Assembly (NCBI GenBank): GCA_029572965.1
Contig: JAKPQD010000273.1
Span: 123,568-187,567 of the forward strand
Source of the DNA: Bacteroidota bacterium
GTDB taxonomy: Bacteria; Bacteroidota; Bacteroidia; Bacteroidales; DTGW01
Length of the DNA stretch: 64,000 nt
Reading direction: 5' to 3'
Below the pieces are notes generated by a model. The model made no database searches. It was not told the origin of the DNA and was given only the letters and a program-made list of their open reading frames with translations. The number at the start of each line of letters is the position of its first letter. Within the stretch, counting starts at the first letter, position 1. The translations under genes were made by a program, and so were the position numbers. Below are positions 1 through 8,519 of the stretch, piece by piece.

Positions 1-24
1 AATAACCTTTAAAAAATAAATAGT

Positions 25-1455
25 ATGAAAATCAAAATTTTGTTTCTTGCAATGTGTGCGTCCATCATTTCTTCATGTAGCAAAGATGATGACAAAACAA
101 CAGAAGAAGTAAATTTAGAAAAACCTGTGTATGCCGAAAAAACTGTAGCCGAAACCAAGGTTGACATGGAAAATACCGGCATAAAGATGGTCAATGAGCT
201 TAAGGCTATGAATCAAGACCAAGGGGTTAAAGCCACTGTTAATCTTCTTGAGCTGATGAATATAGGAACTGGGGTAAATGGAAGCATCAAGAATTCTGCA
301 TACTTTCAGGTTATGGCAGCTGTGAAAAATATTAGTAGCAATAACCCTGATGCAAATGTTATTTTTAAATCGCTTAAAGCTGAAACTTCTAATTCATTAG
401 AATTAGAAGCAGAATTTGATAAAATTGCCGGGGTTTACACTTATAACTATACCAAAAATGATTTTGATTTTGCTGCCAATGCCAGCTCAGGACAAGTTGT
501 TTTTAAATTTCCGGCTTCTATAGCGTCTAAAAAGGCCAAAAACAATGATGGCAAATTAGTTATTAGCAAGCCCAAATTTGTTACCGGCAACTTTACTCTT
601 GTCGATACAAAAGAGATGCCTTCTGAGCTTAAATATGAATTAAGTGTTGATGGCACTGTTGTTTCAAGCTTTAGTTTTACTGCAAGCTACACAGATGAAG
701 GACTTCCCTCAAATGTTGAAGGCAAGCTCACTTTAGGCGCTTTTGAACTTAAACTTACTTATGGGTATAAAGAAACAGAAGTGACTGTAAATTATTCATT
801 TACACACGGAAGTACTACAATTTTAGATTTGGGCGGAACCGCCGGGGGTAAGTTTACCAAAGCAGCTATTGACAATGCCCAGGAAACAAAAACAATAAAA
901 GACACCTCAAGCTATACCTATTACAACTATGAAACAGGGCAGTACGAAACTATTCAAAATATTTATGAGTACAAAGAAACAGAAACTTTCCCTGAAAGAG
1001 TTTTGTACAACGCCAATGCTCATTTCCAGTTCATGGATATGAAAATTGTTGGGCAAATCGATTTTGCTAATTTCATGAAAGAATACCGCAAGATTGAAGA
1101 AAATAAATATTCAGCTTATATTGATAGCGCTGTTTCAATGATTAATAAGAATATGGCATTGGTAGTAGTTTATGCCAGCGATAATAAAGCTGTTGCTAAA
1201 GCTGAGGCTTATGCAAAAAATGAAAAATATGATGAATATAACTGTACCTGGGATGCAAATACTTGGGAATACAATTGTTCAACTGTTCAAAAAACCAGAA
1301 AAGTGATAGATGTGCAGATGGTATTTGCCGATGGCTCAAAGTCAAGCATGGAAACCTATTTCAACCAAGGCTTTGACAATTTAATAACCAGTTTTAACAG
1401 TTTTATAGATGACTTAAATAAAACTTATAACTGGAAAATTAACCATATAAATTAG
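25..1455 (+). CDS. Uncharacterised large lipoprotein (476 aa)
   Basis: The N-terminus is a lipoprotein signal: a short basic start, a hydrophobic stretch and the lipobox ISSC at about residues 15-18, followed by an acidic SKDDDKTTEE linker. The mature protein should therefore be lipid-anchored in the envelope, probably at the outer membrane. The rest is rich in Lys, Asn, Thr and aromatic residues with alternating beta-type patterns, and carries a Tyr-rich stretch near residues 300-320 and a Cys pair near residues 410-425 (YNCTW and YNCST). No catalytic motif or known domain is recognised. It is a single gene with a bidirectional terminator after it, facing the DUF4249 gene tail to tail. The upstream flank is only 24 nt here, so its operon context is unknown. 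Confidence 0.75.
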   Translation: MKIKILFLAMCASIISSCSKDDDKTTEEVNLEKPVYAEKTVAETKVDMENTGIKMVNELKAMNQDQGVKATVNLLELMNIGTGVNGSIKNSAYFQVMAAVKNISSNNPDANVIFKSLKAETSNSLELEAEFDKIAGVYTYNYTKNDFDFAANASSGQVVFKFPASIASKKAKNNDGKLVISKPKFVTGNFTLVDTKEMPSELKYELSVDGTVVSSFSFTASYTDEGLPSNVEGKLTLGAFELKLTYGYKETEVTVNYSFTHGSTTILDLGGTAGGKFTKAAIDNAQETKTIKDTSSYTYYNYETGQYETIQNIYEYKETETFPERVLYNANAHFQFMDMKIVGQIDFANFMKEYRKIEENKYSAYIDSAVSMINKNMALVVVYASDNKAVAKAEAYAKNEKYDEYNCTWDANTWEYNCSTVQKTRKVIDVQMVFADGSKSSMETYFNQGFDNLITSFNSFIDDLNKTYNWKINHIN

Positions 1456-1475
1456 TTATCAACAACAAAATATTG

Positions 1476-1505
1476 AAAATGGCTGCCTTTGGGTAGCCAT
1501 TTTTT
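1476..1505. terminator. Bidirectional intrinsic terminator between convergent genes
   Basis: AAAATGGCT at 1476-1484 pairs with AGCCATTTT at 1495-1503, giving a 9-bp stem with T-runs on both strands. It lies between the convergent lipoprotein gene and DUF4249 gene and touches the stop codon of the latter, so it can serve both. Confidence 0.8.
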
Positions 1506-2436
1506 ATTTAGCAACCACCAAATATGTTGTAGCGCCATATCCACACCAAATACCTAATCCCCCATGGATATTGCTATTTACTCTATCAAAATTTGAAGCA
1601 AAAGGGTTACCCGAATTGAAGATTTCCTGGTCATAACTACTCCAGAACAAGAAACTTATTCTGTCAATACTTGCAATTTTAAGGTTTATGGTATCACCTT
1701 TATTAAATTCTATATTGTACAATGGTTTTATATACGAATCAAGCCCTTTGTTGAGATGAAAGGTGAACTTTTGTCCATTGAAGTATTTGTCCTCAAAAGA
1801 AGCAATGTAGGTTGGGATGAAGCGTTTGTCTTTTCCTTTTATTTTAGAAAAAGTACGATAATAGTTTTTTTCATCCGGGTTGTCAAATATAATGCCTTTT
1901 ATAATACCTGAGCTATCAGATGTTTCTGAAAACCACACGCTATCAAGCTTTACAGGCTGGGGTATAGTAGTAATAGCTACAATGGTATCCATTTCTCTTG
2001 TGCCGGTATTAATCTCATCTATAATAATCAAAGTATAAGTTTTTCCCGGTTGGCCAAGTATTTCGTTCCCTTTGTAAACGTAAGGAGGGAAATAGTTGGT
2101 ATCTTTTGTCAGCGTAAGAATTTCGGATTGAGTACCATCGCTAAGGATTACCTTGGCCCTTGAAGCAACCAACCCTCTGAATGAGGCGGAGTCGAGATTG
2201 CTAAAGTAACCAGTGTTATATGTCAAAACAACTTGGGCATAATTATTGTTTTCTATCCATCCATCTACTACAAGCTGCTTTTTTACTGATGTAAGTTCAT
2301 AGTCCATTTCTGGTTCGCAGGCAATGCAGGTTAAGCAACACATAGCAATTGTCATGCTTTTAATGAAGCTTGTTTTTAAAACACTTCTTAGTTTATCCAA
2401 TGGCTTTATTTCTTGTATGCTCATTTCTATGCTCAT
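1504..2436 (-). CDS. DUF4249-family lipoprotein, TonB receptor partner
   Basis: A lipoprotein signal ends at the lipobox CIACEPEM. The body matches the DUF4249 pattern: a VVDGWI block followed by QVVLT, a region with DG that introduces leucine-rich strands, a GKTYTL turn, and a C-terminal stretch with NPF and a glycine-rich GGLGIWCGYG ending. Members of this family are encoded next to TonB-dependent receptors in Bacteroidota and are presumed surface-exposed or outer-membrane partners; their biochemical role is not established. The gene begins 12 nt after the receptor gene, so the two form an operon. The first methionine gives a long n-region (about 36 residues before the lipobox); a start at the second methionine (MSIQ) or at the internal MTIAM is possible. 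Confidence 0.8.
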   Translation of the reverse strand: MSIEMSIQEIKPLDKLRSVLKTSFIKSMTIAMCCLTCIACEPEMDYELTSVKKQLVVDGWIENNNYAQVVLTYNTGYFSNLDSASFRGLVASRAKVILSDGTQSEILTLTKDTNYFPPYVYKGNEILGQPGKTYTLIIIDEINTGTREMDTIVAITTIPQPVKLDSVWFSETSDSSGIIKGIIFDNPDEKNYYRTFSKIKGKDKRFIPTYIASFEDKYFNGQKFTFHLNKGLDSYIKPLYNIEFNKGDTINLKIASIDRISFLFWSSYDQEIFNSGNPFASNFDRVNSNIHGGLGIWCGYGATTYLVVAK

Positions 2437-2448
2437 TTTCTTTAAGTA

Positions 2449-4797
2449 TTAAAATTTAAAATGATAAGAAACAGACGGTAGTATGGGGAACACTGATACA
2501 TACCGCGGACTAACTTTCAATTTGTATTTTTCCAAATCGCCCGAAACGTCGAAATACATGAAATAAGGGTTTAACCGGCTGTAAACATTGTAAATGCCAA
2601 TATCAAGGCTATGTTCAGCTTTACCTTTTGTTTTAAACTTGCGGGTAACCGACATATCCAATCTGTGATATACCGGCATGCGAAACGAATTGTAATCGGA
2701 ATATTGATTGACAATATTTTCGCCTATCATATAGCGTCCATAAGGCAGGGTGAAAGCATTCCCGCTGGCAATGACAAATATGGCCGAGGCGTTCCATTTT
2801 TCATTGATTTTATATTGTGTAACAATAGAAAGGTCGTGGGTACGGTCGTATTTTGAAGGGTAAGGGTTACCATTGTTGATTTCTTTAAAAATTCTTTCGG
2901 AACGCGACAAAGTATAACTTATCCATCCGGTCAGTTCCCCGGTCTTCTTCTCAATGAGAAACTCTATCCCGTAAGCACGTCCCTCGCCGGTAATGATATT
3001 TTCTTCCATAGAGGCCTTTGAAACAGTACTAAGAATCCCTTTTTTGAATTCTGTAAGGTTTACCATGTGTTTATAAAACACTTCAGTGGAAAAGCAATAA
3101 CTGGAATCAAACAGGTTGGAAAAATAGCCCAATGAAAATTGCCAACCTTTTTGCGGGGCTAATTGATATGAAGCAGGCATCCAAAAGTCAGTAGGGAACG
3201 AAACTGCAGAAACGTTAATTTGCTGTAAATATTGTATATTATGAGTTACAGAAAATTTTAACGACGAATATGAGTTAATTAAGTACCTTAAGGCAAATCG
3301 AGGTTCAAAATTGTTATATTTCTTTACCGTTTCATTTTTTTTGTAATATAAAGTGTCGGTAATGTCAATGCCATTGTCCCGCACAAATCGTTCAAAAGGA
3401 CCGAAGTGGAGATATTCATTGTAACGGAGGCCAATGTTTAGTGCCAAGCTTTTTGAGACATTCACTTCCGACTGAATGTAAGGGCTAAACGTCAACGTGT
3501 TGAAAGTATTAGGCGTGCCAAAATCGGTATTGAAATCAATGAGCTCGGCCTTGCTTTTGTTGGGCAGAATGTGTTGTTTCAAAACCTGTGCCCCGGTTTT
3601 CAGGCTCCAATGTTCAAAAAAGAAAGTATGCTCGTGGATAGCTGATAAGTCTTCAATGGAAGAATTGAGGCGAAAATTAAAGTCGTTTTGCCCCAGAAAG
3701 ATTGCGAAGTCTCCTTTGGAACTATAAGCAATGGTTTTCATGATATGACGGGAGCTGAAATGGTGCATCCATTTTAGCGAAAAAGCCTGGTTGCTCCATT
3801 GCATATTATATTGCAGATTGAATGAAGTTTTGCTTAGCGAAAAGTCATCATTTCCGACATAACAACTGATAAACACCTTGTCATTCTTTGAGGGTGCAAT
3901 AATCAGGCTGGCATTTACATCGTAAAATGCATAATCCGTGGAGTTGAACATCGACTTCCCATTTTTAAAAAGGATTTTACTTATTGGTTTTATGGTTTGG
4001 TCAAAGTAAGAACGCCTTGCAGAAACCTGAAATGAGGCTTTGTCTTGTAACAAAGGCGTTTTTACAACAAAGCCCGATAAAAGTATTCCAACATTGCCTT
4101 CTGTTTCAGTTTTAGAAGCCAGGTTCTTATCTGTTTCTACAATGGTTATAGAAGAAACCCGTCCTCCGTATTCAGCAGGAATGCCGGATTTCAATAGCGA
4201 TACTTTTTCAACTACAAGAGGGTTAAAGACAGATAGAAAGCCAGCCAGGTGAGTAGGGTTGTAAATGGCAGCATCGTCAATCAGGACAAGGTTTTGGTCA
4301 GTAGTACTGCCACGGACATTGAGCCCCATGTTGAAATCGCTTTTTGTCACCCCCGGCGACAATTGCAACATTTTGATTGGATCAGCTTCTCCAACAATAT
4401 TAGGCAGGCTGCGAAGGCTGTCTGTGCGAATCTCGAACAGACCTGTCTGTGCAGACCTGATGATTTTCATGTTCGACTTTGATGACACAATGATTTCTTC
4501 GGCCACAATCTTTTTTTCGTTCAGCCTGATTTTTATTGAATTCTCTGATAGTTCAGAAGCATTGAGACAAGTGTCGGAAAAACCAAAATGCGAAAAACAT
4601 ATACTTTCGTCTTGTTTATATTCGAATGAAAAAGCCCCGTTTTTGTCTGTAGTAGTTAATAATCTGCCCCCTTTCAGGAAAATAGAAGCGTTTTCGAGCG
4701 GGACACCATTTGCATCAGTCAAAAAACCTGAGATGCGTTTTTGGGCATAACCAAATTGGGCAACGAAGCATAGTAAAATTAAGGCTGAAATTCGCAT
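2449..4797 (-). CDS. TonB-dependent outer-membrane receptor
   Basis: It has a signal peptide (MRISALILLCFVAQFGYAQ), then a carboxypeptidase-like regulatory domain of about 80 residues (GFLTDANGVPLENASIFL), then a plug domain containing VRGSTTDQNLVLIDDAAIYN near residues 165-185, and a long C-terminal beta-barrel ending in the aromatic F typical of outer-membrane proteins. At 782 residues it is of FecA/CirA-type size and not a SusC-type protein of about 1000. It imports an unknown ligand across the outer membrane using TonB energy. It is the first gene of an operon with the DUF4249 lipoprotein, and a TATTTTTG -7 box lies 21 nt upstream. No regulator or anti-sigma factor gene adjoins it, so the substrate cannot be guessed. 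Confidence 0.9.
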   Translation of the reverse strand: MRISALILLCFVAQFGYAQKRISGFLTDANGVPLENASIFLKGGRLLTTTDKNGAFSFEYKQDESICFSHFGFSDTCLNASELSENSIKIRLNEKKIVAEEIIVSSKSNMKIIRSAQTGLFEIRTDSLRSLPNIVGEADPIKMLQLSPGVTKSDFNMGLNVRGSTTDQNLVLIDDAAIYNPTHLAGFLSVFNPLVVEKVSLLKSGIPAEYGGRVSSITIVETDKNLASKTETEGNVGILLSGFVVKTPLLQDKASFQVSARRSYFDQTIKPISKILFKNGKSMFNSTDYAFYDVNASLIIAPSKNDKVFISCYVGNDDFSLSKTSFNLQYNMQWSNQAFSLKWMHHFSSRHIMKTIAYSSKGDFAIFLGQNDFNFRLNSSIEDLSAIHEHTFFFEHWSLKTGAQVLKQHILPNKSKAELIDFNTDFGTPNTFNTLTFSPYIQSEVNVSKSLALNIGLRYNEYLHFGPFERFVRDNGIDITDTLYYKKNETVKKYNNFEPRFALRYLINSYSSLKFSVTHNIQYLQQINVSAVSFPTDFWMPASYQLAPQKGWQFSLGYFSNLFDSSYCFSTEVFYKHMVNLTEFKKGILSTVSKASMEENIITGEGRAYGIEFLIEKKTGELTGWISYTLSRSERIFKEINNGNPYPSKYDRTHDLSIVTQYKINEKWNASAIFVIASGNAFTLPYGRYMIGENIVNQYSDYNSFRMPVYHRLDMSVTRKFKTKGKAEHSLDIGIYNVYSRLNPYFMYFDVSGDLEKYKLKVSPRYVSVFPILPSVSYHFKF

Positions 4798-4817
4798 TAA
4801 AATTTTTTTATGTATCC

Positions 4818-4825
4818 CAAAAATA
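4818..4825 (-). promoter_or_regulatory. Promoter -7 box of the TonB receptor operon
   Basis: Read leftward this is TATTTTTG, matching the Bacteroidota primary-sigma consensus TAnnTTTG, placed 21 nt before the receptor ATG. Confidence 0.5.
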
Positions 4826-4886
4826 TACTATGAAGTAAATGAAACATCCATAATTACTCAATCCCAAACACGAAAATATTTATTGG

Positions 4887-4899
4887 TGGGGACAAGCTA
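4887..4899. repeat. Dispersed GGGACAAGC repeat core
   Basis: GGGGACAAGCTAT lies in the intergenic region beside the TonB operon. The same GGGACAAGC core recurs at 13814, 55482-55490 (other strand) and 63539, always outside or at the edge of genes, which marks it as part of a dispersed intergenic repeat. Confidence 0.4.
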
Positions 4900-4951
4900 T
4901 TATTCCTTTAAAAATAAAAAATTAAATATGATGAAAAGAAAGTATTAAAAC

Positions 4952-4982
4952 AAAAAAAGCTGCAACTTAAAAACTGCAGCTT
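4952..4982 (-). terminator. Terminator of tRNA-Glu
   Basis: AAGCTGCA at 4957-4964 pairs with TGCAGCTT at 4975-4982. Read leftward the 8-bp stem is followed by TTTTTTT, and it sits 12 nt downstream of the tRNA 3' end. Confidence 0.8.
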
Positions 4983-4993
4983 AATCTTTTTTG

Positions 4994-5065
4994 TAGTCCG
5001 TAGGGGATTCGAACCCCTATGGCAAGAATGAAAATCTTGAATCCTAACCCTTAGATGAACGGACC
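4994..5065 (-). tRNA. tRNA-Glu (anticodon TTC)
   Basis: The 72-nt sequence folds into a full cloverleaf. The acceptor stem GGTCCGT/ACGGACT includes a G1-U72 wobble; the anticodon arm is CAAGA-TTTTCAT-TCTTG with TTC at positions 34-36; the T arm has TTCGAAT in the loop. The discriminator is A and CCA is not encoded. It decodes GAA/GAG. A TACCTTTG -7 box lies just upstream (5082-5089, leftward) and an intrinsic terminator follows, so it is a single-tRNA transcription unit. Confidence 0.95.
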
Positions 5066-5081
5066 ATCGTTAAAAGCGGTG

Positions 5082-5089
5082 CAAAGGTA
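5082..5089 (-). promoter_or_regulatory. Promoter -7 box of tRNA-Glu
   Basis: Leftward TACCTTTG matches TAnnTTTG and ends 17 nt before the tRNA 5' end. Confidence 0.5.
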
Positions 5090-5131
5090 GAAATATTTTT
5101 AATATCCAAAATATTTTTTCAAAAATTTTTA

Positions 5132-5572
5132 TCAAAAAACATAACGAACTGAAAGTCCCAATATGGCAAAGTCTGCATGATAATCACTTACAATCTGTAT
5201 AGCTGGCATCCAGTCTAACGAAATGTCAATAGGGATATCGCTAAATGTATAGCAAATACCAGCAACGCCTCTTAACCCCACATTGACACCGCCATTGTCA
5301 TTGACGCTCCAGAAGTTTATAAAAGCGCCTCCCCCAAAATACCAGTCGAAATACTTAGAAAAAGGGGTTTGGTAGTACCTTTCGTAAAGACCGTTTACGG
5401 TTAAAGCATGGCGGTGAATTTCTAAAATCCCTTCGAGTTTAACAGGATTGCTATAGGTATATTTATAGGTAATGCCAAAGTTGTCAGAAAGACGGGCTCC
5501 TATAGCCTGCTGAGCTTTGATGTTTGTGAAAGCAATAAAAATAATGAAGAATAAAAAGACAAGTTTTCTCAT
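5132..5572 (-). CDS. Small outer-membrane beta-barrel-like protein (146 aa)
   Basis: The start is set at the methionine that opens a clean signal peptide (MRKLVFLFFIIFIAFTNIKAQ); the frame is open 10 codons further upstream, but those codons would place charged residues before the signal. The mature part alternates polar and aromatic residues with glycine turns (WYFGGGAFINFW, GVNVGLRGVAGICY) and ends in RYVF, as an outer-membrane barrel does. About 120 mature residues would form a small barrel of roughly eight strands. The family is common but unassigned in Bacteroidota. It lies 33 nt downstream of mpl on the same strand and may be co-transcribed with it. Confidence 0.7.
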   Translation of the reverse strand: MRKLVFLFFIIFIAFTNIKAQQAIGARLSDNFGITYKYTYSNPVKLEGILEIHRHALTVNGLYERYYQTPFSKYFDWYFGGGAFINFWSVNDNGGVNVGLRGVAGICYTFSDIPIDISLDWMPAIQIVSDYHADFAILGLSVRYVF

Positions 5573-5605
5573 ATCTTTAAAATTAAACATATTAGTAAAC
5601 AATTA

Positions 5606-6970
5606 TTATTTCTGGTTTAAAAGTTCTTTTGCAAAGGTATTGAAGTTGATGCCGTCAAAGTTACCAGAACTCATCAGTAACAGGTTTTTACCTTTCCATT
5701 CAATACTTTTAAGGTGCTTGACCAGTTGATCAGAATCGGTAAATACTTTCAGGTGTTTAGTTGCAAAAGCCTTAGCCACATCTTCCGGGTCAAGCGGTTT
5801 CAAGCCTTTGGCCGCAAGGGCTTTCATGCTGTAGTAAACAATGGCATAATCGGCCCTTTCCATGGTGCCATAGTATTGACGAAGGAAATCTTCAGAAAGG
5901 CTGCTAAAGGTATGAAGCTCCATACAAGCCACCAAAGCCCTTTCAGGGTAATGTTCTTTTACAGCCCTAACTGTTGCTGTCAATTTTGATGGAGAGTGTG
6001 CAAAATCCAGGTAAATACTGGTCATGTTATTTTCGCTTAACAACTGAAGGCGTTTTGCAGCACCTTTGAATGTAGCAATAGCTTCGTAAAACTGCTCGTT
6101 GGTCAACCCTAACTCGTTGCATACAGCTTTAGCGGCCGAAAGGTTTTGCATGTTATGTTTGCCGAAAACATGCACTCTGGTTTTGTTTTTGTCATTTATT
6201 AAGAAAACCTCGTTGCTTATGACTTGGTGTTCATGGATTTTGTAAGGTACTTTTTTCACATCCGGTGCAGCAGTCATAGCAATGCCTGCAACAAGAGGGT
6301 CATCTGCACAGTAGATAAGAGTGCCTTTTGATTGTATCTTTTCGATAAAAATTTTGAATTGTTCTACATAAACATCAAAAGTAGAAAACACGTTGATATG
6401 ATCCCAGGCTATACCATTGATTACAGCTATATTTGGCTGATATATATGAAACTTAGGCCTTGGATCGAGCGTTGAAGAAAGATATTCGTCTCCTTCGAAC
6501 ACTGCAACAGGCGAATCTTCTGATAAACGCACCATGTTATTGTAGCCTTCGAGCTGTGCACCGACCATATAGTCGAACGACTTCTTCCAGTAGCTGAGTA
6601 CATGGATAATCATCGAGGTGATAGTTGTTTTGCCATGACTACCACCGATTACAACACGTGTCTTGTTCTTAGTTTGTTCATAAAGGTATTCAGGATAAGA
6701 GAATATTTTAAGCCCTAGTTCACGGGCTTTTGCCAGTTCGGGATTGTTGTCCCTGGCATGCATACCCAATATTACAGCGTCCAATTCAGGGGTAACCCGC
6801 GATGCATCCCAGCCTTTTTCTTTTGGCAGTAATCCTGCTTTTTCAAGCTTACTTTTTGATGGTTCAAAAAAGTCGTCATCTGAACCTGTAACAATATATC
6901 CTTTTTCGTGCAGTGCAAGAGCCAGGCTATGCATGGCGCTGCCTCCTATAGCAATGAAGTGTACTCTCAT
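5606..6970 (-). CDS. mpl: UDP-N-acetylmuramate:murein tripeptide ligase (Mpl)
   Basis: This 454-residue Mur ligase begins with the Rossmann-like N-terminal motif (HFIAIGGSAMHSLA) and carries the ATP-binding GGSHGKTT at residues 109-116, the central DEYLSSTLDPR-type region, and a C-terminal domain with LDFAHSPSK. The short N-terminal motif and overall length fit Mpl better than MurC. Mpl joins recycled L-Ala-gamma-D-Glu-meso-DAP tripeptide to UDP-MurNAc in the cytoplasm, feeding murein recycling. Other Mur genes are absent here, as is usual for mpl. A TATCTTTG -7 box (6991-6998, leftward) lies 20 nt before the ATG. Confidence 0.85.
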   Translation of the reverse strand: MRVHFIAIGGSAMHSLALALHEKGYIVTGSDDDFFEPSKSKLEKAGLLPKEKGWDASRVTPELDAVILGMHARDNNPELAKARELGLKIFSYPEYLYEQTKNKTRVVIGGSHGKTTITSMIIHVLSYWKKSFDYMVGAQLEGYNNMVRLSEDSPVAVFEGDEYLSSTLDPRPKFHIYQPNIAVINGIAWDHINVFSTFDVYVEQFKIFIEKIQSKGTLIYCADDPLVAGIAMTAAPDVKKVPYKIHEHQVISNEVFLINDKNKTRVHVFGKHNMQNLSAAKAVCNELGLTNEQFYEAIATFKGAAKRLQLLSENNMTSIYLDFAHSPSKLTATVRAVKEHYPERALVACMELHTFSSLSEDFLRQYYGTMERADYAIVYYSMKALAAKGLKPLDPEDVAKAFATKHLKVFTDSDQLVKHLKSIEWKGKNLLLMSSGNFDGINFNTFAKELLNQK

Positions 6971-6990
6971 CCTTTTAAGTTTTATAGCAA

Positions 6991-6998
6991 CAAAGATA
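6991..6998 (-). promoter_or_regulatory. Promoter -7 box of mpl
   Basis: Leftward TATCTTTG, an exact TAnnTTTG match, 20 nt before the mpl start. Confidence 0.5.
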
Positions 6999-7066
6999 GG
7001 CAGCTTTTGATTACCGTAATTATGATATGTTTTAAAAACTGTAAAAGAAACGAAATTTATTGGAGG

Positions 7067-8089
7067 TTATTTTATCACACAGAATTTTGCCGTTTGGGTT
7101 CCAAATGTTTTGTTGTGAATGGATACAAGATACATCCCCTCTGATAAAGGCAGAGCTATACTGCTTTGAATCCGTTTTTTGTATAGCAAATGTCCATCTA
7201 TGCTATATATACACAAGTCAGATTGAGGAACAATTTCATTTAATCCTTGAATTGCCAAACAGCCATTGTTATAAAAAACAGTAATGTTGTCCAGTGTTTT
7301 ATTAATTATGCGGGTATTAGTTTGTTTTATACAATCAACTATGAATTGCCCAAAAATTGGGCCAACAGTCTGATTGGCCTGGGTATTGGGATGAGAATCA
7401 TCTCCGTCATGACTGCCTTCATAATCGTACTTCAGGCAATTAACTTTTCCCTGGCTGGGATTGGCATTAGTTTCTGCTACATATCCCCAAAAGTCAAAAA
7501 CAAAAATATTTGGGTGCGATTTACTATCTTCTTTAAGCCACTGGTATTTAACCCAGTCAACAAATTGTTTTGCCCGTGCTGCTGAAGCCGAATCGGTAGC
7601 ATTTCGGTGCAACGGGGCAAGTGTCCAAACTATGAATTTGTTGTTGGGGAAACTGTCCATCAAAGTTCGTAAAGCGCGGTATTGCAATTTATAATTGCCC
7701 ATTGACTTATATGATGATGAAACGCTATTTTCAGCTTCGTCTTCGCCAATACCTGCTCCCGGGAAGCAATGTTTGAAGATGATTACATCGTATTTTGTTA
7801 CAATCGAGTTAATGCATTCGGTACCGGAATTATCATTGTTACATGCTCCATTAATCCATAAATTCCAATAATCGTATGGATAATTTTCCCAAGGATATGG
7901 GCTATCGGGATATGCACGTTCTGTAATTTCATAGTTTGTGGAGTTTTGACTATTGTATGTGTCAAACCATTGTGCAACGCTGCCTTCATTATAAACTCCC
8001 CCGCCAGTTGAGTGGTGAAGAAATATTACTTTTTGGCCTAAAATAAGATTACAACCTAATGCAAATACCAGAAATAATAAACTTTTCAT
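7067..8089 (-). CDS. Secreted SGNH-like hydrolase with type IX sorting domain
   Basis: It has a signal peptide (MKSLLFLVFALGCNLILGQ), then a globular domain that starts with IFLHHSTGGG and ends with SHDGDDSHPNTQAN; the early Ser and late D-S-H fit the nucleophile and Asp/His blocks of SGNH/GDSL-type esterases, though the classical GDS is replaced. Residues from about 265 onward (ITVFYNNGCLAI, DLCIYSIDGHLLYKK, LSEGMYLVSI, FCVIK) look like a type A sorting domain of the type IX secretion system, so the protein should be exported and possibly surface-anchored. The substrate is unknown; an ester or acetyl group on polysaccharide would fit the fold. Its 5' leader holds an unusual hairpin element. 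Confidence 0.7.
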   Translation of the reverse strand: MKSLLFLVFALGCNLILGQKVIFLHHSTGGGVYNEGSVAQWFDTYNSQNSTNYEITERAYPDSPYPWENYPYDYWNLWINGACNNDNSGTECINSIVTKYDVIIFKHCFPGAGIGEDEAENSVSSSYKSMGNYKLQYRALRTLMDSFPNNKFIVWTLAPLHRNATDSASAARAKQFVDWVKYQWLKEDSKSHPNIFVFDFWGYVAETNANPSQGKVNCLKYDYEGSHDGDDSHPNTQANQTVGPIFGQFIVDCIKQTNTRIINKTLDNITVFYNNGCLAIQGLNEIVPQSDLCIYSIDGHLLYKKRIQSSIALPLSEGMYLVSIHNKTFGTQTAKFCVIK

Positions 8090-8116
8090 CTGTAATTAAT
8101 TTTTTTTAATAAGGCC

Positions 8117-8212
8117 GGATGAACCCAGCGAAAGGCTATCCGAAGAAAAAACCCGTTCTGACAAATCGGGATTCATCCTTGTTTGTGTTTAACTAATCAT
8201 GCTCGTTTCATG
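8117..8212 (-). promoter_or_regulatory. Leader element with competing hairpins, upstream of the SGNH-like gene
   Basis: Read leftward, ATGAAACGAGCATG (8211-8198) leads into a segment ending in a hairpin CCCG(A)TT/AACGGG (8170-8152) followed by TTTTTT, which looks like an intrinsic terminator inside the 5' leader. The same CCC can instead pair within GGATGAATCCC (8178-8168) and a downstream GGGTTCATCC (8126-8117), forming a 10-bp alternative helix that would break the terminator. A related element lies before the M1 peptidase gene (55472-55546). This geometry resembles an attenuator; no known riboswitch class is recognised. Confidence 0.45.
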
Positions 8213-8519
8213 ATTATGGAAATTAAGTTTAGGTAATAATACATTTAATAAAGGTATAAAATTTTTTATATAAAAATCAAATTGTGATGAATGTCAGTGT
8301 TTTATTACAGTTGTTAATTGCAATATTTTGAATATTAACAATTTAGCAAATGTAAAAATATGATTTTTGTCAATGTTAATAACTACATTTTATCAGTTAA
8401 TAACTGTGAGGTGGTTTTTTTGGAAGCAAAGAATTTCAGAATGTAAATTGCACAATGAAAATTAAACGCTGACATTTTTTGTAAAACCCGTTCAATTAAC
8501 AGATTAATATTACCTAACC
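8213..8519. promoter_or_regulatory. Upstream region of nrdJ with phased GTTAAT sites
   Basis: This AT-rich region has no gene. GTTAAT hexamers occur at 8313-8318, inverted at 8334-8339, and at 8375-8380 and 8396-8401, so successive sites are 21, 41 and 21 bp apart, close to whole helical turns. The last two extend to the palindromic GTTAATAAC, one as CAGTTAATAACTG (8395-8407). This fits an operator array for nrdJ control. No cobalamin-riboswitch core was found although the enzyme uses adenosylcobalamin, and no clear NrdR box was seen. Confidence 0.35.

Noticed and set aside
4265..4750. Forward open frame of 161 codons
   Set aside because: Fully inside and opposite the TonB receptor plug region; no domain, signal or promoter.
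7461..7694. Forward open frames opposite the SGNH-like gene (7247-7694)
   Set aside because: Antisense shadows of a gene with clear signal peptide and sorting domain.
8213..8519. Cobalamin riboswitch ahead of the B12-dependent ribonucleotide reductase
   Set aside because: The expected B12-box and its G/C-rich core are missing; the region is AT-rich throughout.
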